Source: an uncultured Porphyromonadaceae bacterium (GTDB lineage Bacteria > Bacteroidota > Bacteroidia > Bacteroidales > Muribaculaceae). From it: DNA of 28,077 bases. A program made the position numbers and the translations under genes. The notes beneath the pieces are model-generated. The model saw only the letters and a program-made list of their open reading frames with translations, was not told the DNA's origin and ran no database searches. Positions 8,186 to 17,346 of the stretch are shown here, one piece after another; position 1 is the first letter of the stretch, and every line of letters starts with the position of its first letter. The stretch is from the NCBI GenBank assembly GCA_937921035.1, contig CALEUL010000016.1:1-28077 (forward strand), written 5' to 3'.

Positions 8186-8193
8186 CAAAGATA
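8186..8193 (-). promoter_or_regulatory. TAnnTTTG promoter box for the Trp/Tyr/His-rich protein gene
   Basis: Minus-strand 8193-8186 reads TATCTTTG, an exact Bacteroidota -7 box, about 72 bases upstream of the chosen ATG at 8113. A T-rich TTTTTCCTTG stretch 10-20 bases farther upstream may stand in for the -33 TTTG. The predicted leader of about 65 bases supports the internal ATG over the longer frame. Confidence 0.6.
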
Positions 8194-8208
8194 CGCTTTT
8201 TGACAAGG

Positions 8209-8234
8209 AAAAACGGAGTATTCCTGCCGTTTTA
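8209..8234 (-). terminator. Terminator after tamL
   Basis: Minus-strand TAAAACGG, a 10-base loop and CCGTTTTTCC form a short stem with a T-tract 39 bases after the tamL stop codon. Its T-tract lies where the -33 element of the next promoter would be. Confidence 0.65.
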
Positions 8235-8272
8235 AGCATTTTTATATTAATCTGCGCCCAAAATGCCACCAA

Positions 8273-10567
8273 TCAGAAAGGATAGCCTATCGCAAGATGG
8301 AAGGCCAGCGAATTGCCGAAAGACGTCATGTTGTAATAGCCGCGCTTGCCTGTATCGTACGGTGCGTGGATACCAATTCCAAGGTCGCCGCGGATTACGA
8401 GCATACTGATGTCGAAACGCAATCCGACGCCCGTACCTACTGCAAGGTCTTTAAAGAATGTGCTTCCACGAAGTTTGCCGCCGGGGCGCATGGAATCTGC
8501 CTTAAGCAGCCACACATTACCGGAATCAATAAACAAGGCGCCATGCAATGGTCCCACTATGGGAAAACGATACTCAACGTTGGCCTCGAACTTGAAAGTA
8601 CCCGTACGGTCGAAGTAATCGGCCGGCTGGCCATCCGGAGCCTTGTAGCTACCAGGACCGATAGACCGTACTGTAAAGGCGCGCACAGAATTGGCACCGC
8701 CGACATAGAACTGCTCGGCATAGGGCACCTGCGACGAGTTTCCGTAGGCGTGCGCGGCGCCTACGGCCACACGACTCACAATCCACTGGTTGGTATGACC
8801 GATACGCGCGTTCCACACAAATTGTGTCTGCGCCTTTATGAACTGCGAGAACGGTGTACCGAAAAGCCGTTTCTCTCCTTTGTTGCCAAAAGCCCTGTAA
8901 ATGCTCCAGAAAACGTTGCCGGCTTCCTGTATGGTAAACTGCCAGTTTATGTTGTTGAACCGGTCTACGGCGCGGTCGTAGACATAGGTATACATAATCT
9001 GTGGGATAAACTGGCTCTTGAAACTCTGCGCAACCGCCGGATTTGCCGTCATTATGGAATCGAAATCGGCTGTAGTGTGCATCAGGTTAGTGTATGTGAG
9101 TTTGAACAGCGTCAGCGTGTTGCTCACATACCTGCGCAGACGCCAGTCGTAGTTTATAGAAGCGTTGAACTGAGCCATCTTGAAGTAATGCGGACGGTTG
9201 AGCAGATCGGCGTTAAGTTGGAAACGCGTCCAATTAAGCTGATAGCGGCTGCGTGGAATAAACTTGGGCGCCAGCAGACGCGGAAAAGCCAGCGACCCGG
9301 TAAGCCCCACTTCGTAGGAATTAAAAATACTCCGGCGGTTACGGCCTGTCTGCCATTCGTAGGAACCTGTAAGTTTCACCGAAAGCTGTTCGCCGCCTCC
9401 AAAAAGATTCTTGTTCGTTACGCCGAACGACATTCCCGGACCGATATAGCTGTTGGACTTCGACGAGGCATTGACTTCCAAGGCTGTTTCCAACGGTGTA
9501 TCAAAGGTACAATAAATTTCCACATTCAGAAGCCGCTGCTGCGATGTGGTATCGGGCATCGCCTCTATGTTGATTGTACGGAATATGCCCAGACGCGACA
9601 GATTGGTCTGCGTACTGTTCATGCTCCGCACCGAGAACACCCGGCCGGGACGGAACGTGATACATTCTTCCATCGACTTGTGGCGCAGTTTGCTCGGCAT
9701 CATCTGTATGAGAGTAGCTCGGCTGAGAGCCACGGTATCAGGCACTCCTCCGCCCTCGTTGCGGTCCACGTGCAGGGTTATCTTGCCGGTGCGGTACGGC
9801 TGTATGGCAAAATGTGGCACTTTGGAATCCAGAGTAAGCCTGAGTACAATTTCTCCCGGATATGCGATGCTGTCGGCAAGATATTCTATATATTCAGGCC
9901 GAAAGAAATAATAACCACGGTTACGCAGGCTGTTGGTTATACGCGTACGCGCCACGCTGAGCGAATCTGTGCAATAGCGGGGATTCTTCAGCGACAGATA
10001 GCGGTCCTGCTTCGCCAGCGAGTCTATCATACGGTGCAGCGGCGTATTCTCGGGTAACAGTTCAATGTCGCGTATCGGATATGCCGGTCCGGGAGTGATA
10101 TCATATGCTATTGAGGCCTTCTTTTTGTTGCGGCCCTGTACAAGACTGTATGTCGCCGTTCCACGGAAATAACCATTGTTGTCCAACAGCTGTTCAATCA
10201 TGTGCGTACGCACCTCGGGACGTACATCAGAAACCAGCACTGGTTGTTCCACAAGGCGATCGTAGATCCATTTTCCAACTCCACCATTCGGTTCTTTCCA
10301 GTGATTGTACACCCAAAGACCGTAAGGGAAAGGATATCGCCAACCAAGCATTTTTATATAATTGTTTGGAGCGACATCCACCGCTTCCTTCAGTACCGTC
10401 GACACGTTAGAAGGTATCTTCACACTGTCCGATTTGGCGATAGCCACCTTCTTGACACCGGTATACAGTATCTCATCGTCCGGAATACGCGAGGTAGTGG
10501 AACACGACACAATCAATGCCGCGAACAGTACGCATACAAGGGTTGGTATGTATCTACGCATCATCAT
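8273..10567 (-). CDS. tamL: Translocation and assembly module lipoprotein TamL (Omp85/BamA-like)
   Basis: TamL is the Bacteroidota counterpart of TamA: an Omp85 barrel with an N-terminal lipid anchor that pairs with TamB in outer-membrane biogenesis. The 764-residue product has a lipoprotein signal ending LIVSC (Cys22), POTRA-like periplasmic repeats over about 120-340, then a 16-strand-type barrel. The barrel includes GGGEQLSVKL, a loop-6 motif GGANSVRAF (Arg629) and a final strand ending in GYPF. The usual VRGF/Y motif here reads VRAF. Three ATG codons are consecutive at 10567, 10564 and 10561. The first overlaps the tamB TGA as ATGA, indicating translational coupling. A terminator follows at 8209-8234. 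Confidence 0.9.
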   Translation of the reverse strand: MMMRRYIPTLVCVLFAALIVSCSTTSRIPDDEILYTGVKKVAIAKSDSVKIPSNVSTVLKEAVDVAPNNYIKMLGWRYPFPYGLWVYNHWKEPNGGVGKWIYDRLVEQPVLVSDVRPEVRTHMIEQLLDNNGYFRGTATYSLVQGRNKKKASIAYDITPGPAYPIRDIELLPENTPLHRMIDSLAKQDRYLSLKNPRYCTDSLSVARTRITNSLRNRGYYFFRPEYIEYLADSIAYPGEIVLRLTLDSKVPHFAIQPYRTGKITLHVDRNEGGGVPDTVALSRATLIQMMPSKLRHKSMEECITFRPGRVFSVRSMNSTQTNLSRLGIFRTINIEAMPDTTSQQRLLNVEIYCTFDTPLETALEVNASSKSNSYIGPGMSFGVTNKNLFGGGEQLSVKLTGSYEWQTGRNRRSIFNSYEVGLTGSLAFPRLLAPKFIPRSRYQLNWTRFQLNADLLNRPHYFKMAQFNASINYDWRLRRYVSNTLTLFKLTYTNLMHTTADFDSIMTANPAVAQSFKSQFIPQIMYTYVYDRAVDRFNNINWQFTIQEAGNVFWSIYRAFGNKGEKRLFGTPFSQFIKAQTQFVWNARIGHTNQWIVSRVAVGAAHAYGNSSQVPYAEQFYVGGANSVRAFTVRSIGPGSYKAPDGQPADYFDRTGTFKFEANVEYRFPIVGPLHGALFIDSGNVWLLKADSMRPGGKLRGSTFFKDLAVGTGVGLRFDISMLVIRGDLGIGIHAPYDTGKRGYYNMTSFGNSLAFHLAIGYPF

Positions 10568-13500
10568 TGCTGTTCTTCCTGTGGCTTAAGTTTTTCGTTC
10601 TGTTTCTCAATACGCCTTTTAACAAGTTTGGCCGGCAGGAACATATCGCCGAGGCGGCGCAACTTGCGGCTGTATACAAAACCGACACCTGTCTGGGTTA
10701 TTTCGCCCTCGAGAATACTCTCATAGCCGGTGTGGCGGAACAGACGCACATACATGGTGTGCGCATCGTTAAGGAAATACTCGAAGGATATGTCGTTTAT
10801 AAGATTTTGCGAGAAGTTTTCGTCGGCATCGGCATCCGAACTGTAACTGCCACCTACTGCAATCTTGAAGCGGTCGTTGAACAGGCTCTTGGAAACCTGA
10901 TAAGAGTAGTTCATTGTCTGTGATGTGGTGCCGTTCACTGTGCGGTTGTACTGGTCTATGCCGAACGAGAGGTCTACGCCGCGAATTGTGTTGGCCGCCC
11001 ATGTATTAATGCGGGATTCCAGGAACGAGAACAGCGGGTTGCCGGAGAGCGAGGCGTTGGCTTTTGCGCCTGGTCCCGTATAAACGTTATACAGCAACAT
11101 ATTCATCGCCTGATTCGCGCGCTGCTGCGGTGTCATGGATTCGAGTTCGTTAGCCACAGTCATATCGTCGTTAGTGGCAAGGTCGAACTGAGCGTCCATA
11201 CGGTCAAGCGAGCCGGTAACATTCAGAAGCACCCGGAAATTTACAAGACGCGAGTTCTGCCCATCGCCCGTAACATTGGCCTTCAGAACGTCGACTGCGT
11301 GGATATTAAGCGCAGGATTCAGAATGTCGCCGCTGAAAGATACCCAACTGTTATCCTCAAATGTAAAAAGTTTCTCGCTCATGAATGGCGGCGTGTAGCG
11401 CACGAAACCGTTGCTCAGATTCAGGCGACCCGTAAGGCGACCTTCAGTATCGAGAGGTGTCATCGTATATGTCAGTGTTCCGTTGGCCTGTATCTGCGCC
11501 CTATTGCTGCCGTCAGGCGAGAGATATACATTCACGGTGGAGCCTTCTTCGATAGTGAGCACCGCATCCAGCATCATGGCCATGCCTGTCTGCTGAATCG
11601 AATCTACTTCGGCAACAGCTGCCGAATCGGTAAAATTGACAAACCTTACCATATCGCCGGACGACTTGTCGGTAAGAGAACTTGCAGCGCTTGTCTGTAT
11701 ATACGTTATGTTCGTGCCGGAGTTTACCGACAGGTTGGCATTCACCTGCAGGAATCTCATGGATCCGTGAGCGTTGGCATCCAGCGAAATATATCCTTTA
11801 CCGAAGATATCGGCTCCGCGGGCCGCCCGATTGCTGTTCACAATCATCATATTGTCGGCCTTTAAAGACAGATTCATCTTCATGTTTGCCATGTCTCCTA
11901 TATCCACGGTACCGTTCACCCGCAGCGGATTGTCATTACAGCCAGAAATACTGAAATCGCGAAAATCAACGATATTGTCGGTAACGGTTACAGGAGCCTC
12001 GCTGAAACGGTATGGTGTTCCAGTCATGGCCAGATATACGGCAGTGGAATCGAAATCGAGTGTGCCGTTCATTATAGGCGCCTCTTTCGTTCCCGAAATT
12101 TTCAGGTTTCCGTTTAGCATACCCGACAGCCTGCCCACTGTGGACGGCAGGAATGGATTCGCTGTGGCAAGAGGCAAATGGATTACAGACAGATCGAGGG
12201 CCAGGGGCGACATCGCCGTGCTGTCGTTGAGCGCGCCGGCAAGCTTCATTGTGCGCACACCATTGACAAATACATCTGCGTCGGCGTTTATCTGCCCTCC
12301 CAAAGTAGCGGCCACATTGAAATCGAGTTTAAGATCGGCCACATTCTGCTTGCCATACAGGAATTTCGAGATTCCAGCGCTGCCGTTGCCCACAAGCTGG
12401 CCATCGTGGCGGTTCAGGCGCATGTCGGCATTGATATCGCCGCTCATGGCCGGCATGAACGGATTTACGGCAATCCAGTCCTGCAAATGTATGTTGGACA
12501 ACCGAACAACAAGGTCTTCCTGTACTTCACCGTGCTGATGGCCTTCTTCCTCTGCTTCTGTGTATATCGCCAAAGAGCTGTTATCGCCTTTCATGTGCAG
12601 ATTGGCGTCGATATGCCCCGAAGGAAAAGTATAGCTTATATAGTTGTCTTCGTTAACAGTCCAGTTCTTATATCCGATAACCGGACTATAGGGTTTAACA
12701 TGCACTGTTATGGTACTGTCGGCCGCGGATGCCTCGCTCACCAGACCGATGTCGAAGCCCGTCTTTCCCTTTATATTCTCCTGATGCAGCCGCACGCCCG
12801 TACCGCTACCCTCGGCAGCGGCGGTAAGTGTAACCTTGTGCCATTCGTCAAGATTGCCAGGGCGGTTAGCAAAGCCTGCGCTGAGGTGGAAATGACGATG
12901 GTGCTCGCGTCCGTCGATGAATATCGTGTCGAGTACCATACTCCCAGTGTTGAAACGGTGCACATAGCCCTCGAGGCTAACCAGACTGTCGTTGCCTACA
13001 CGGACACCGAAGGACCGCAACGACATTTTCGACGGTGCTAAAATATTATTCACCAAATTGTTCGAGCCTCCGCGCATGTCAAGGTCGAAACGGGGCATCA
13101 GCTTATGCAGTGTATCCACATTCAGGCTATAGTGCTTCATATCCTCGGCAAGTACCTGCCCGACCCGTCCGAAACGCGTAGCAAGGCTGTCGACACTCTC
13201 GGGAGAAGTAAAATTCGCAGTCATGTCGCCGTTAATCACCGATGCGACCGTTGCCGAGTCTGTAGCATTGATATGAGCCTCGGTATCACCTACTGCTATC
13301 GTTCCGGCCACATCGCGGTAAAACAGGTCAACAAGATGCACATGGGCCGCCATATCGTTCTTGCCGGGGCCTATTGTTGCGTCGGCGGTCATGTTCACTT
13401 CGAGCGACGCCGGTTCGGTTACCACTTTCAGCGCATACAAGTCAATGTAACGGCCATCAAGGGAACATGTCCAGTTGTAAGTGTCGCCGTCGAGGTTGCC

Positions 13501-15366
13501 ATTAGCCTCAAGCGACAGATCTGCGGATTCGGAATCGCTTTCCAGTTTTACAGACGCCAGCCCTTCGTGAAGCTGAGCCTCGGCCTTGATATCGGTATAG
13601 GAGGTTTTCTCGTATACAACTTTCGCGATATCCGCAGAGGCATTGATAGAAGTACTTTTCCTGAATGGCGAATAGCCACGACCATCCACGCTGATAGTGG
13701 CGGTAACGTCCTGCACTCCAAGCAGGGGCATAAAGGCATCTACAGGGAATGTAGAAATTTTCATAGAAGCTTTGTATGCTTCGCCTTTGCTGTTCCAGCG
13801 TCCGTCCATACCTATTCTGCCGCCCTTTGTCGCAGCGGAGAGCCGACCGTTGACAACGCCGGCTCGCATCTGCACGCGTCCGTTCACGCTCATAGGAGGC
13901 ACTCGCAGGGTTTTGGCCGCTGCCGGCTCCAGAAGAGCGTTCTTGAATGAATTTACATCCAAAATCCGGCCCGAGATAGCAACATCCCCGCCAAGACGGT
14001 CGGGATTCATAAAGTTCTCCACATATCCGTCGGCTCCAAGACTTATGCAGTGGTTAAGATCGAGGGCCAGCGTGGCGATATCCAGATGCCCGGTAGTACC
14101 ATCGGCATCGACTTGCACACGGATATCCTCGGCACGCGGAATAGCCGCGAAATACGGTTTGAATGCAGGAAACATTTTCCCCATGTCGGAAGGAGAGAAC
14201 TGGCCGTCCAGATTCAGACGCAGGGGAAGCGTTGTATCCGTAACCATATCTCCCATACCCAACAGTCCGCTGAATACAGCTGCCGTACCTTCCGGCGTGC
14301 GAAGATTCACGCTATCGAAAGTAAGGGCCACGGAATCTATATCGAGTGTTCCGGTAATATTAAGATCAACGCCGCAACGCTCGCGTCCCGAAATTTCCAA
14401 TGGCACTTTAACTACCGTCTGTCGGTTGTAAAAATCGTTTATCCGCAAATCGAGACTGTCTACATATATATAGCCGAAATCCAGACCAGGCAAAGGTTTG
14501 ATACCGGCAGTTGCATACAATGCGTCCGACTCGCTGAAGACAAGACTGTCTATCACCACTGTCCACGGCGGCGACACAAGGCTGTCTGGCACTGCCTGCG
14601 ACACGGGAACAGGACCAAAAGCTGCGACAGAGGCGCTGTCTGGAGCTATGTAGCGTGCCGAAAGTCGGTTGCCTTGAAAAATGTCGAGATGTATTGTCTG
14701 ATTCAACATATCCACCATGCCGCCGTTCAGCTCAGAATGGGCGATATGGGCGGATAGTGTGTCGATAGCGGGCATCATACGCATGGCATACGTGAAATCA
14801 TCGAGGTTGATATGCTTTATGGCGATGCTCATTTGCTGTGGCGGAGCGGGCTTTGTCGGCGGTGTCGTATCTGGATTCATCTGCATCGACAGACGACCTC
14901 CACGAATAAATCCGTCGTGTACCGTTATCGCCATATCGGATAGTTTTACAGTCGCTGGCTCCACGGCTATGCTGTCGGCAGCAATGCGCATCCACATGGC
15001 CGAATCCGGGGCACCCATATTGTAGCGTGCGTTGCTGGCGATAATCCTGTCGACATAGGCTTCGCCTCCCAGAAAAGGAAGCAGCGAAACATCGGCACGC
15101 ACCGACGAGGCAGACATGACAGTGTCGCCCGATGCAACAAGGGCAACTCCGCCAGCCTCGACGGAAAGAGGGAACCGAAGGCTGAAGCTGTCCAAACGCA
15201 GATTAAGTTCCGGTGTGCTCAGTTTATTAACCAAAGCTAAGCGCAGCCCTTCCTGGGCCCACGGGGAATATAACATCACTATCACTCCTATTACGAGCAA
15301 CACAAAGGCTAACAACGTAAACGCTACTAACCTCAATAACTTGGCTGCTGTCTTACCTATGCTCAC
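10564..15366 (-). CDS. tamB: Translocation/assembly module protein TamB (AsmA-like, DUF490)
   Basis: This very large protein (1600 residues) has one N-terminal membrane anchor (about 8-32, VAFTLLAFVLLVIGVIVML). A long array of alternating beta segments without catalytic motifs follows, then a C-terminal TamB/DUF490 domain (about 1080-1570) and a charged Lys/Glu/Gln tail. TamB and other AsmA-like proteins span the periplasm as a hydrophobic groove. TamB works with its Omp85 partner and is also implicated in phospholipid transport to the outer membrane. The next gene, tamL, overlaps by 4 bases, which confirms the pairing. The start codon is GTG at 15366. No in-frame ATG precedes the membrane anchor, so this start is needed to keep it. 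Confidence 0.9.
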   Translation of the reverse strand: MSIGKTAAKLLRLVAFTLLAFVLLVIGVIVMLYSPWAQEGLRLALVNKLSTPELNLRLDSFSLRFPLSVEAGGVALVASGDTVMSASSVRADVSLLPFLGGEAYVDRIIASNARYNMGAPDSAMWMRIAADSIAVEPATVKLSDMAITVHDGFIRGGRLSMQMNPDTTPPTKPAPPQQMSIAIKHINLDDFTYAMRMMPAIDTLSAHIAHSELNGGMVDMLNQTIHLDIFQGNRLSARYIAPDSASVAAFGPVPVSQAVPDSLVSPPWTVVIDSLVFSESDALYATAGIKPLPGLDFGYIYVDSLDLRINDFYNRQTVVKVPLEISGRERCGVDLNITGTLDIDSVALTFDSVNLRTPEGTAAVFSGLLGMGDMVTDTTLPLRLNLDGQFSPSDMGKMFPAFKPYFAAIPRAEDIRVQVDADGTTGHLDIATLALDLNHCISLGADGYVENFMNPDRLGGDVAISGRILDVNSFKNALLEPAAAKTLRVPPMSVNGRVQMRAGVVNGRLSAATKGGRIGMDGRWNSKGEAYKASMKISTFPVDAFMPLLGVQDVTATISVDGRGYSPFRKSTSINASADIAKVVYEKTSYTDIKAEAQLHEGLASVKLESDSESADLSLEANGNLDGDTYNWTCSLDGRYIDLYALKVVTEPASLEVNMTADATIGPGKNDMAAHVHLVDLFYRDVAGTIAVGDTEAHINATDSATVASVINGDMTANFTSPESVDSLATRFGRVGQVLAEDMKHYSLNVDTLHKLMPRFDLDMRGGSNNLVNNILAPSKMSLRSFGVRVGNDSLVSLEGYVHRFNTGSMVLDTIFIDGREHHRHFHLSAGFANRPGNLDEWHKVTLTAAAEGSGTGVRLHQENIKGKTGFDIGLVSEASAADSTITVHVKPYSPVIGYKNWTVNEDNYISYTFPSGHIDANLHMKGDNSSLAIYTEAEEEGHQHGEVQEDLVVRLSNIHLQDWIAVNPFMPAMSGDINADMRLNRHDGQLVGNGSAGISKFLYGKQNVADLKLDFNVAATLGGQINADADVFVNGVRTMKLAGALNDSTAMSPLALDLSVIHLPLATANPFLPSTVGRLSGMLNGNLKISGTKEAPIMNGTLDFDSTAVYLAMTGTPYRFSEAPVTVTDNIVDFRDFSISGCNDNPLRVNGTVDIGDMANMKMNLSLKADNMMIVNSNRAARGADIFGKGYISLDANAHGSMRFLQVNANLSVNSGTNITYIQTSAASSLTDKSSGDMVRFVNFTDSAAVAEVDSIQQTGMAMMLDAVLTIEEGSTVNVYLSPDGSNRAQIQANGTLTYTMTPLDTEGRLTGRLNLSNGFVRYTPPFMSEKLFTFEDNSWVSFSGDILNPALNIHAVDVLKANVTGDGQNSRLVNFRVLLNVTGSLDRMDAQFDLATNDDMTVANELESMTPQQRANQAMNMLLYNVYTGPGAKANASLSGNPLFSFLESRINTWAANTIRGVDLSFGIDQYNRTVNGTTSQTMNYSYQVSKSLFNDRFKIAVGGSYSSDADADENFSQNLINDISFEYFLNDAHTMYVRLFRHTGYESILEGEITQTGVGFVYSRKLRRLGDMFLPAKLVKRRIEKQNEKLKPQEEQQ

Positions 15367-15375
15367 GGTGATATA

Positions 15376-15400
15376 CGATGAATTAATTAAGCGATGAATT
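15376..15400. repeat. Short direct repeat upstream of tamB
   Basis: CGATGAATT occurs at 15376-15384 and again at 15392-15400, separated by AATTAAG, within the 80-base gap between the helicase and tamB. It lies 10-34 bases upstream of the GTG start. It could be a regulatory site or chance in an A/T-rich leader. Confidence 0.3.
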
Positions 15401-15446
15401 TATAATTTAAAGAACCGCAGTCTGCCTACTTTTGTTCAACGGTATT

Positions 15447-16772
15447 TCAGTTTTTAAGTTGCGTTACGCGCACCTTTGTATTTTTGATTTTAAACGGAGC
15501 CACCGCCACCACAGTCTCTCGGGCTTTGGAAGCCGGAACCGCCACATAGGCGCAATGATCCTTCACATCTATTTTGCCTACTTCATCGGCTACAAGCCCT
15601 CCCTTCTGTATAAGGAATCCGGCGATATCGCCACGCGATATTTTTTCTTTGCGCCCGGCATTAAAATATAGCGTAGCTGTTCTGGAGCGTACCGGGCCAG
15701 GCACAGCCGCATTCAGCGTCATTTGCGAGAGATTTTGCAAATAAGGCTCGCTCTTGTCATGCTCCGAGATAATAGCATACGCACTACCCTGCTTTCCCAT
15801 TCGGGCCGTACGCCCATTGCGGTGAGTCCATGCCTCAGCACTGCCCGGCAGATGATAATGCACTACTGCACCTACCCCGTCTATGTCCAGACCGCGAGCA
15901 GCAAGGTCTGTACAGACCATAACCGGCAATGTACCGTTCTCAAAAAGAATAAGCGCTCGCTCACGGTACTGCTGCTCCAGACCACCGTGATACATCACTA
16001 CCGGAATTTGTCGTTTGTTCAGAAAGTTGAAAACACGCTCGGCTGCATCGCGGTGATTCACAAAAACCATAACCTTATCATTGCCGAGGGTGCGCAGCAG
16101 ACGGTCGAGAGTCTCTAATTTATCAGGATTTGGGCTGTCTACGCGGAACACCTCCACATCGGGCCTGGGAGTTTCTGCAGAAGCATTGCTGTAATCCATA
16201 CGGTTTTCCACAGAACCGACAAATGCGGGAATATCGCCATCGGTGGCCGAAGTAAGCACAAGACTGGCAACTTTTTTCATCCGTCCGCAAATACGACGCA
16301 TATCGTCGGCAAAACCGAGTTCCAAAGATTTGTCATATTCGTCGATAACCAAAACGGGAGTATCTCCGAGTTCAAGTCTGCCGCGGTTTATGTGGTCGAG
16401 AATACGTCCGGGAGTGCCTGCGACAATATCGGGATTAGCCTCGAGGCTCTTGGCTTCGGCAGCGAAAGAATGACCGCCGTATACAGATACTGTTTTGTAT
16501 TCGGGAGCGGCAAGCACACGTACAGTATCGAAAATCTGAAGCACCAGTTCACGCGTTGGCGCTATCACAAGAGCTTTTACCCCTGGCGTGCCTTTGGGCG
16601 GGAGAGAGCGCAACATCGCTATAACGAAAGCAAGTGTTTTGCCGCTGCCGGTGGGCGCGCAAAGCAGCGAGCGTACGGGCAGAGATATATCAGCCATTTC
16701 CTCCTGCATCGGCAGAAGACGGTCTATATTAAGGCGCGATTGGATTCTTGAGCGTATTTCCTGAACGGTCAT
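15447..16772 (-). CDS. DEAD-box-type ATP-dependent RNA helicase with DbpA-like RNA-binding domain
   Basis: This 441-residue superfamily 2 helicase shows motif I APTGSGKT (39-46), Ia APTRELVLQ, Ib TPGRILDH, motif II DEYD (144-147), motif III SAT (175-177), motif V ARGLDIDG and motif VI HRNGRTAR (317-324). The C-terminal 75 residues (TLYFNAGRKEKISRGDI..., then VGKIDVKDHCAYVAVP) match the DbpA RNA-binding domain, which in E. coli DbpA recognises 23S rRNA hairpin 92 during large-subunit assembly. A ribosome-assembly role is therefore likely. Motif II carries Tyr instead of Ala (DEYD). The catalytic Asp-Glu pair is intact, so activity is expected. tamB follows after 80 bases and may be read from the same transcript. 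Confidence 0.87.
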   Translation of the reverse strand: MTVQEIRSRIQSRLNIDRLLPMQEEMADISLPVRSLLCAPTGSGKTLAFVIAMLRSLPPKGTPGVKALVIAPTRELVLQIFDTVRVLAAPEYKTVSVYGGHSFAAEAKSLEANPDIVAGTPGRILDHINRGRLELGDTPVLVIDEYDKSLELGFADDMRRICGRMKKVASLVLTSATDGDIPAFVGSVENRMDYSNASAETPRPDVEVFRVDSPNPDKLETLDRLLRTLGNDKVMVFVNHRDAAERVFNFLNKRQIPVVMYHGGLEQQYRERALILFENGTLPVMVCTDLAARGLDIDGVGAVVHYHLPGSAEAWTHRNGRTARMGKQGSAYAIISEHDKSEPYLQNLSQMTLNAAVPGPVRSRTATLYFNAGRKEKISRGDIAGFLIQKGGLVADEVGKIDVKDHCAYVAVPASKARETVVAVAPFKIKNTKVRVTQLKN

Positions 16773-16795
16773 GAGGTATATTGTTTGAAATAGAA

Positions 16796-16828
16796 TCGGG
16801 AGCGGCGATATTCTTCCGCTGCTCCCGA
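16796..16828 (-). terminator. Hairpin terminator after the thioredoxin lipoprotein gene
   Basis: TCGGGAGC (16796-16803) pairs with GCTCCCGA (16821-16828). A GC pair inside the mismatch extends the stem, and the loop is about 13 bases. On the minus strand it is followed by TTCTATTTC. It lies 16 bases after the stop at 16845 and only 23 bases before the helicase start codon. Confidence 0.7.
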
Positions 16829-16844
16829 CAAAATGTTATTGATA

Positions 16845-17321
16845 TTAAAGGTTGCTCTGGATCAGCTTATCCAGCTTTTCCGCCGGCAACAGCTGATCGG
16901 TACCGACGTAATAAGTAGAAGTGCCGTCCGGTTTCAGGAACAATACAACGGGGATAGAATTTCCGAGGTGATAGGTTTCCATCAGCTCGCCGAACTTATC
17001 CACGTCAACCGAAATAAAATCGGCCTTTCCGGCATATTTCTTTGCCATCTCCTCCATTACCGGAGCGAGCATGCGGCAGGGTCCGCACCACACGGCGTTG
17101 AAATCTACAACGGTGAGCCTGTCTACTTTCGTTCCGGGGGCAAGGCTGGCGGCATCTGTCAGTTCTACAACTTCGCCGGGTGCGGCAGCTACTGTCGCGG
17201 GCTGTTCGGTCGCGGATTCCTCGCCCGCGGCATCGGAAACTTTATCCTGCTTGCCCGAGCACGCGCCCAACGCAATGGCGGCGAACGCTACAATAAATAA
17301 TTTCAGATATTTCATACTCAT
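16845..17321 (-). CDS. Thioredoxin-fold lipoprotein (WCGPC)
   Basis: The 158-residue protein has a lipoprotein signal with lipobox LGAC (Cys21). A 30-residue Ala/Glu/Thr-rich linker follows, then one thioredoxin domain with active site WCGPC (78-82) and the partner cis-proline in SIPVVLF (about 118). It should be lipid-anchored with the redox domain in the periplasm. The CGPC motif is typical of reducing thioredoxins, but without a visible DsbD-like partner its direction of electron flow is unknown. Two ATGs (17321 and 17315) begin the signal peptide, and either is possible. It is the last gene of a tight set: the phosphodiester glycosidase gene ends 25 bases upstream, and a terminator follows. 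Confidence 0.87.
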   Translation of the reverse strand: MSMKYLKLFIVAFAAIALGACSGKQDKVSDAAGEESATEQPATVAAAPGEVVELTDAASLAPGTKVDRLTVVDFNAVWCGPCRMLAPVMEEMAKKYAGKADFISVDVDKFGELMETYHLGNSIPVVLFLKPDGTSTYYVGTDQLLPAEKLDKLIQSNL

Positions 17322-17346
17322 ATAAACAATTTAGTTTCGCAAGGGT

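Noticed and set aside
8297..10057. 586-codon open frame on the plus strand
   Set aside because: It lies wholly antisense to tamL, has no recognisable domains and an odd His/Arg/Cys-rich composition. Long antisense frames are expected opposite this codon usage.
12178..13041. Plus-strand frames opposite tamB (several of 180-290 codons)
   Set aside because: Shadows of tamB with no signal peptides, domains or ribosome sites.
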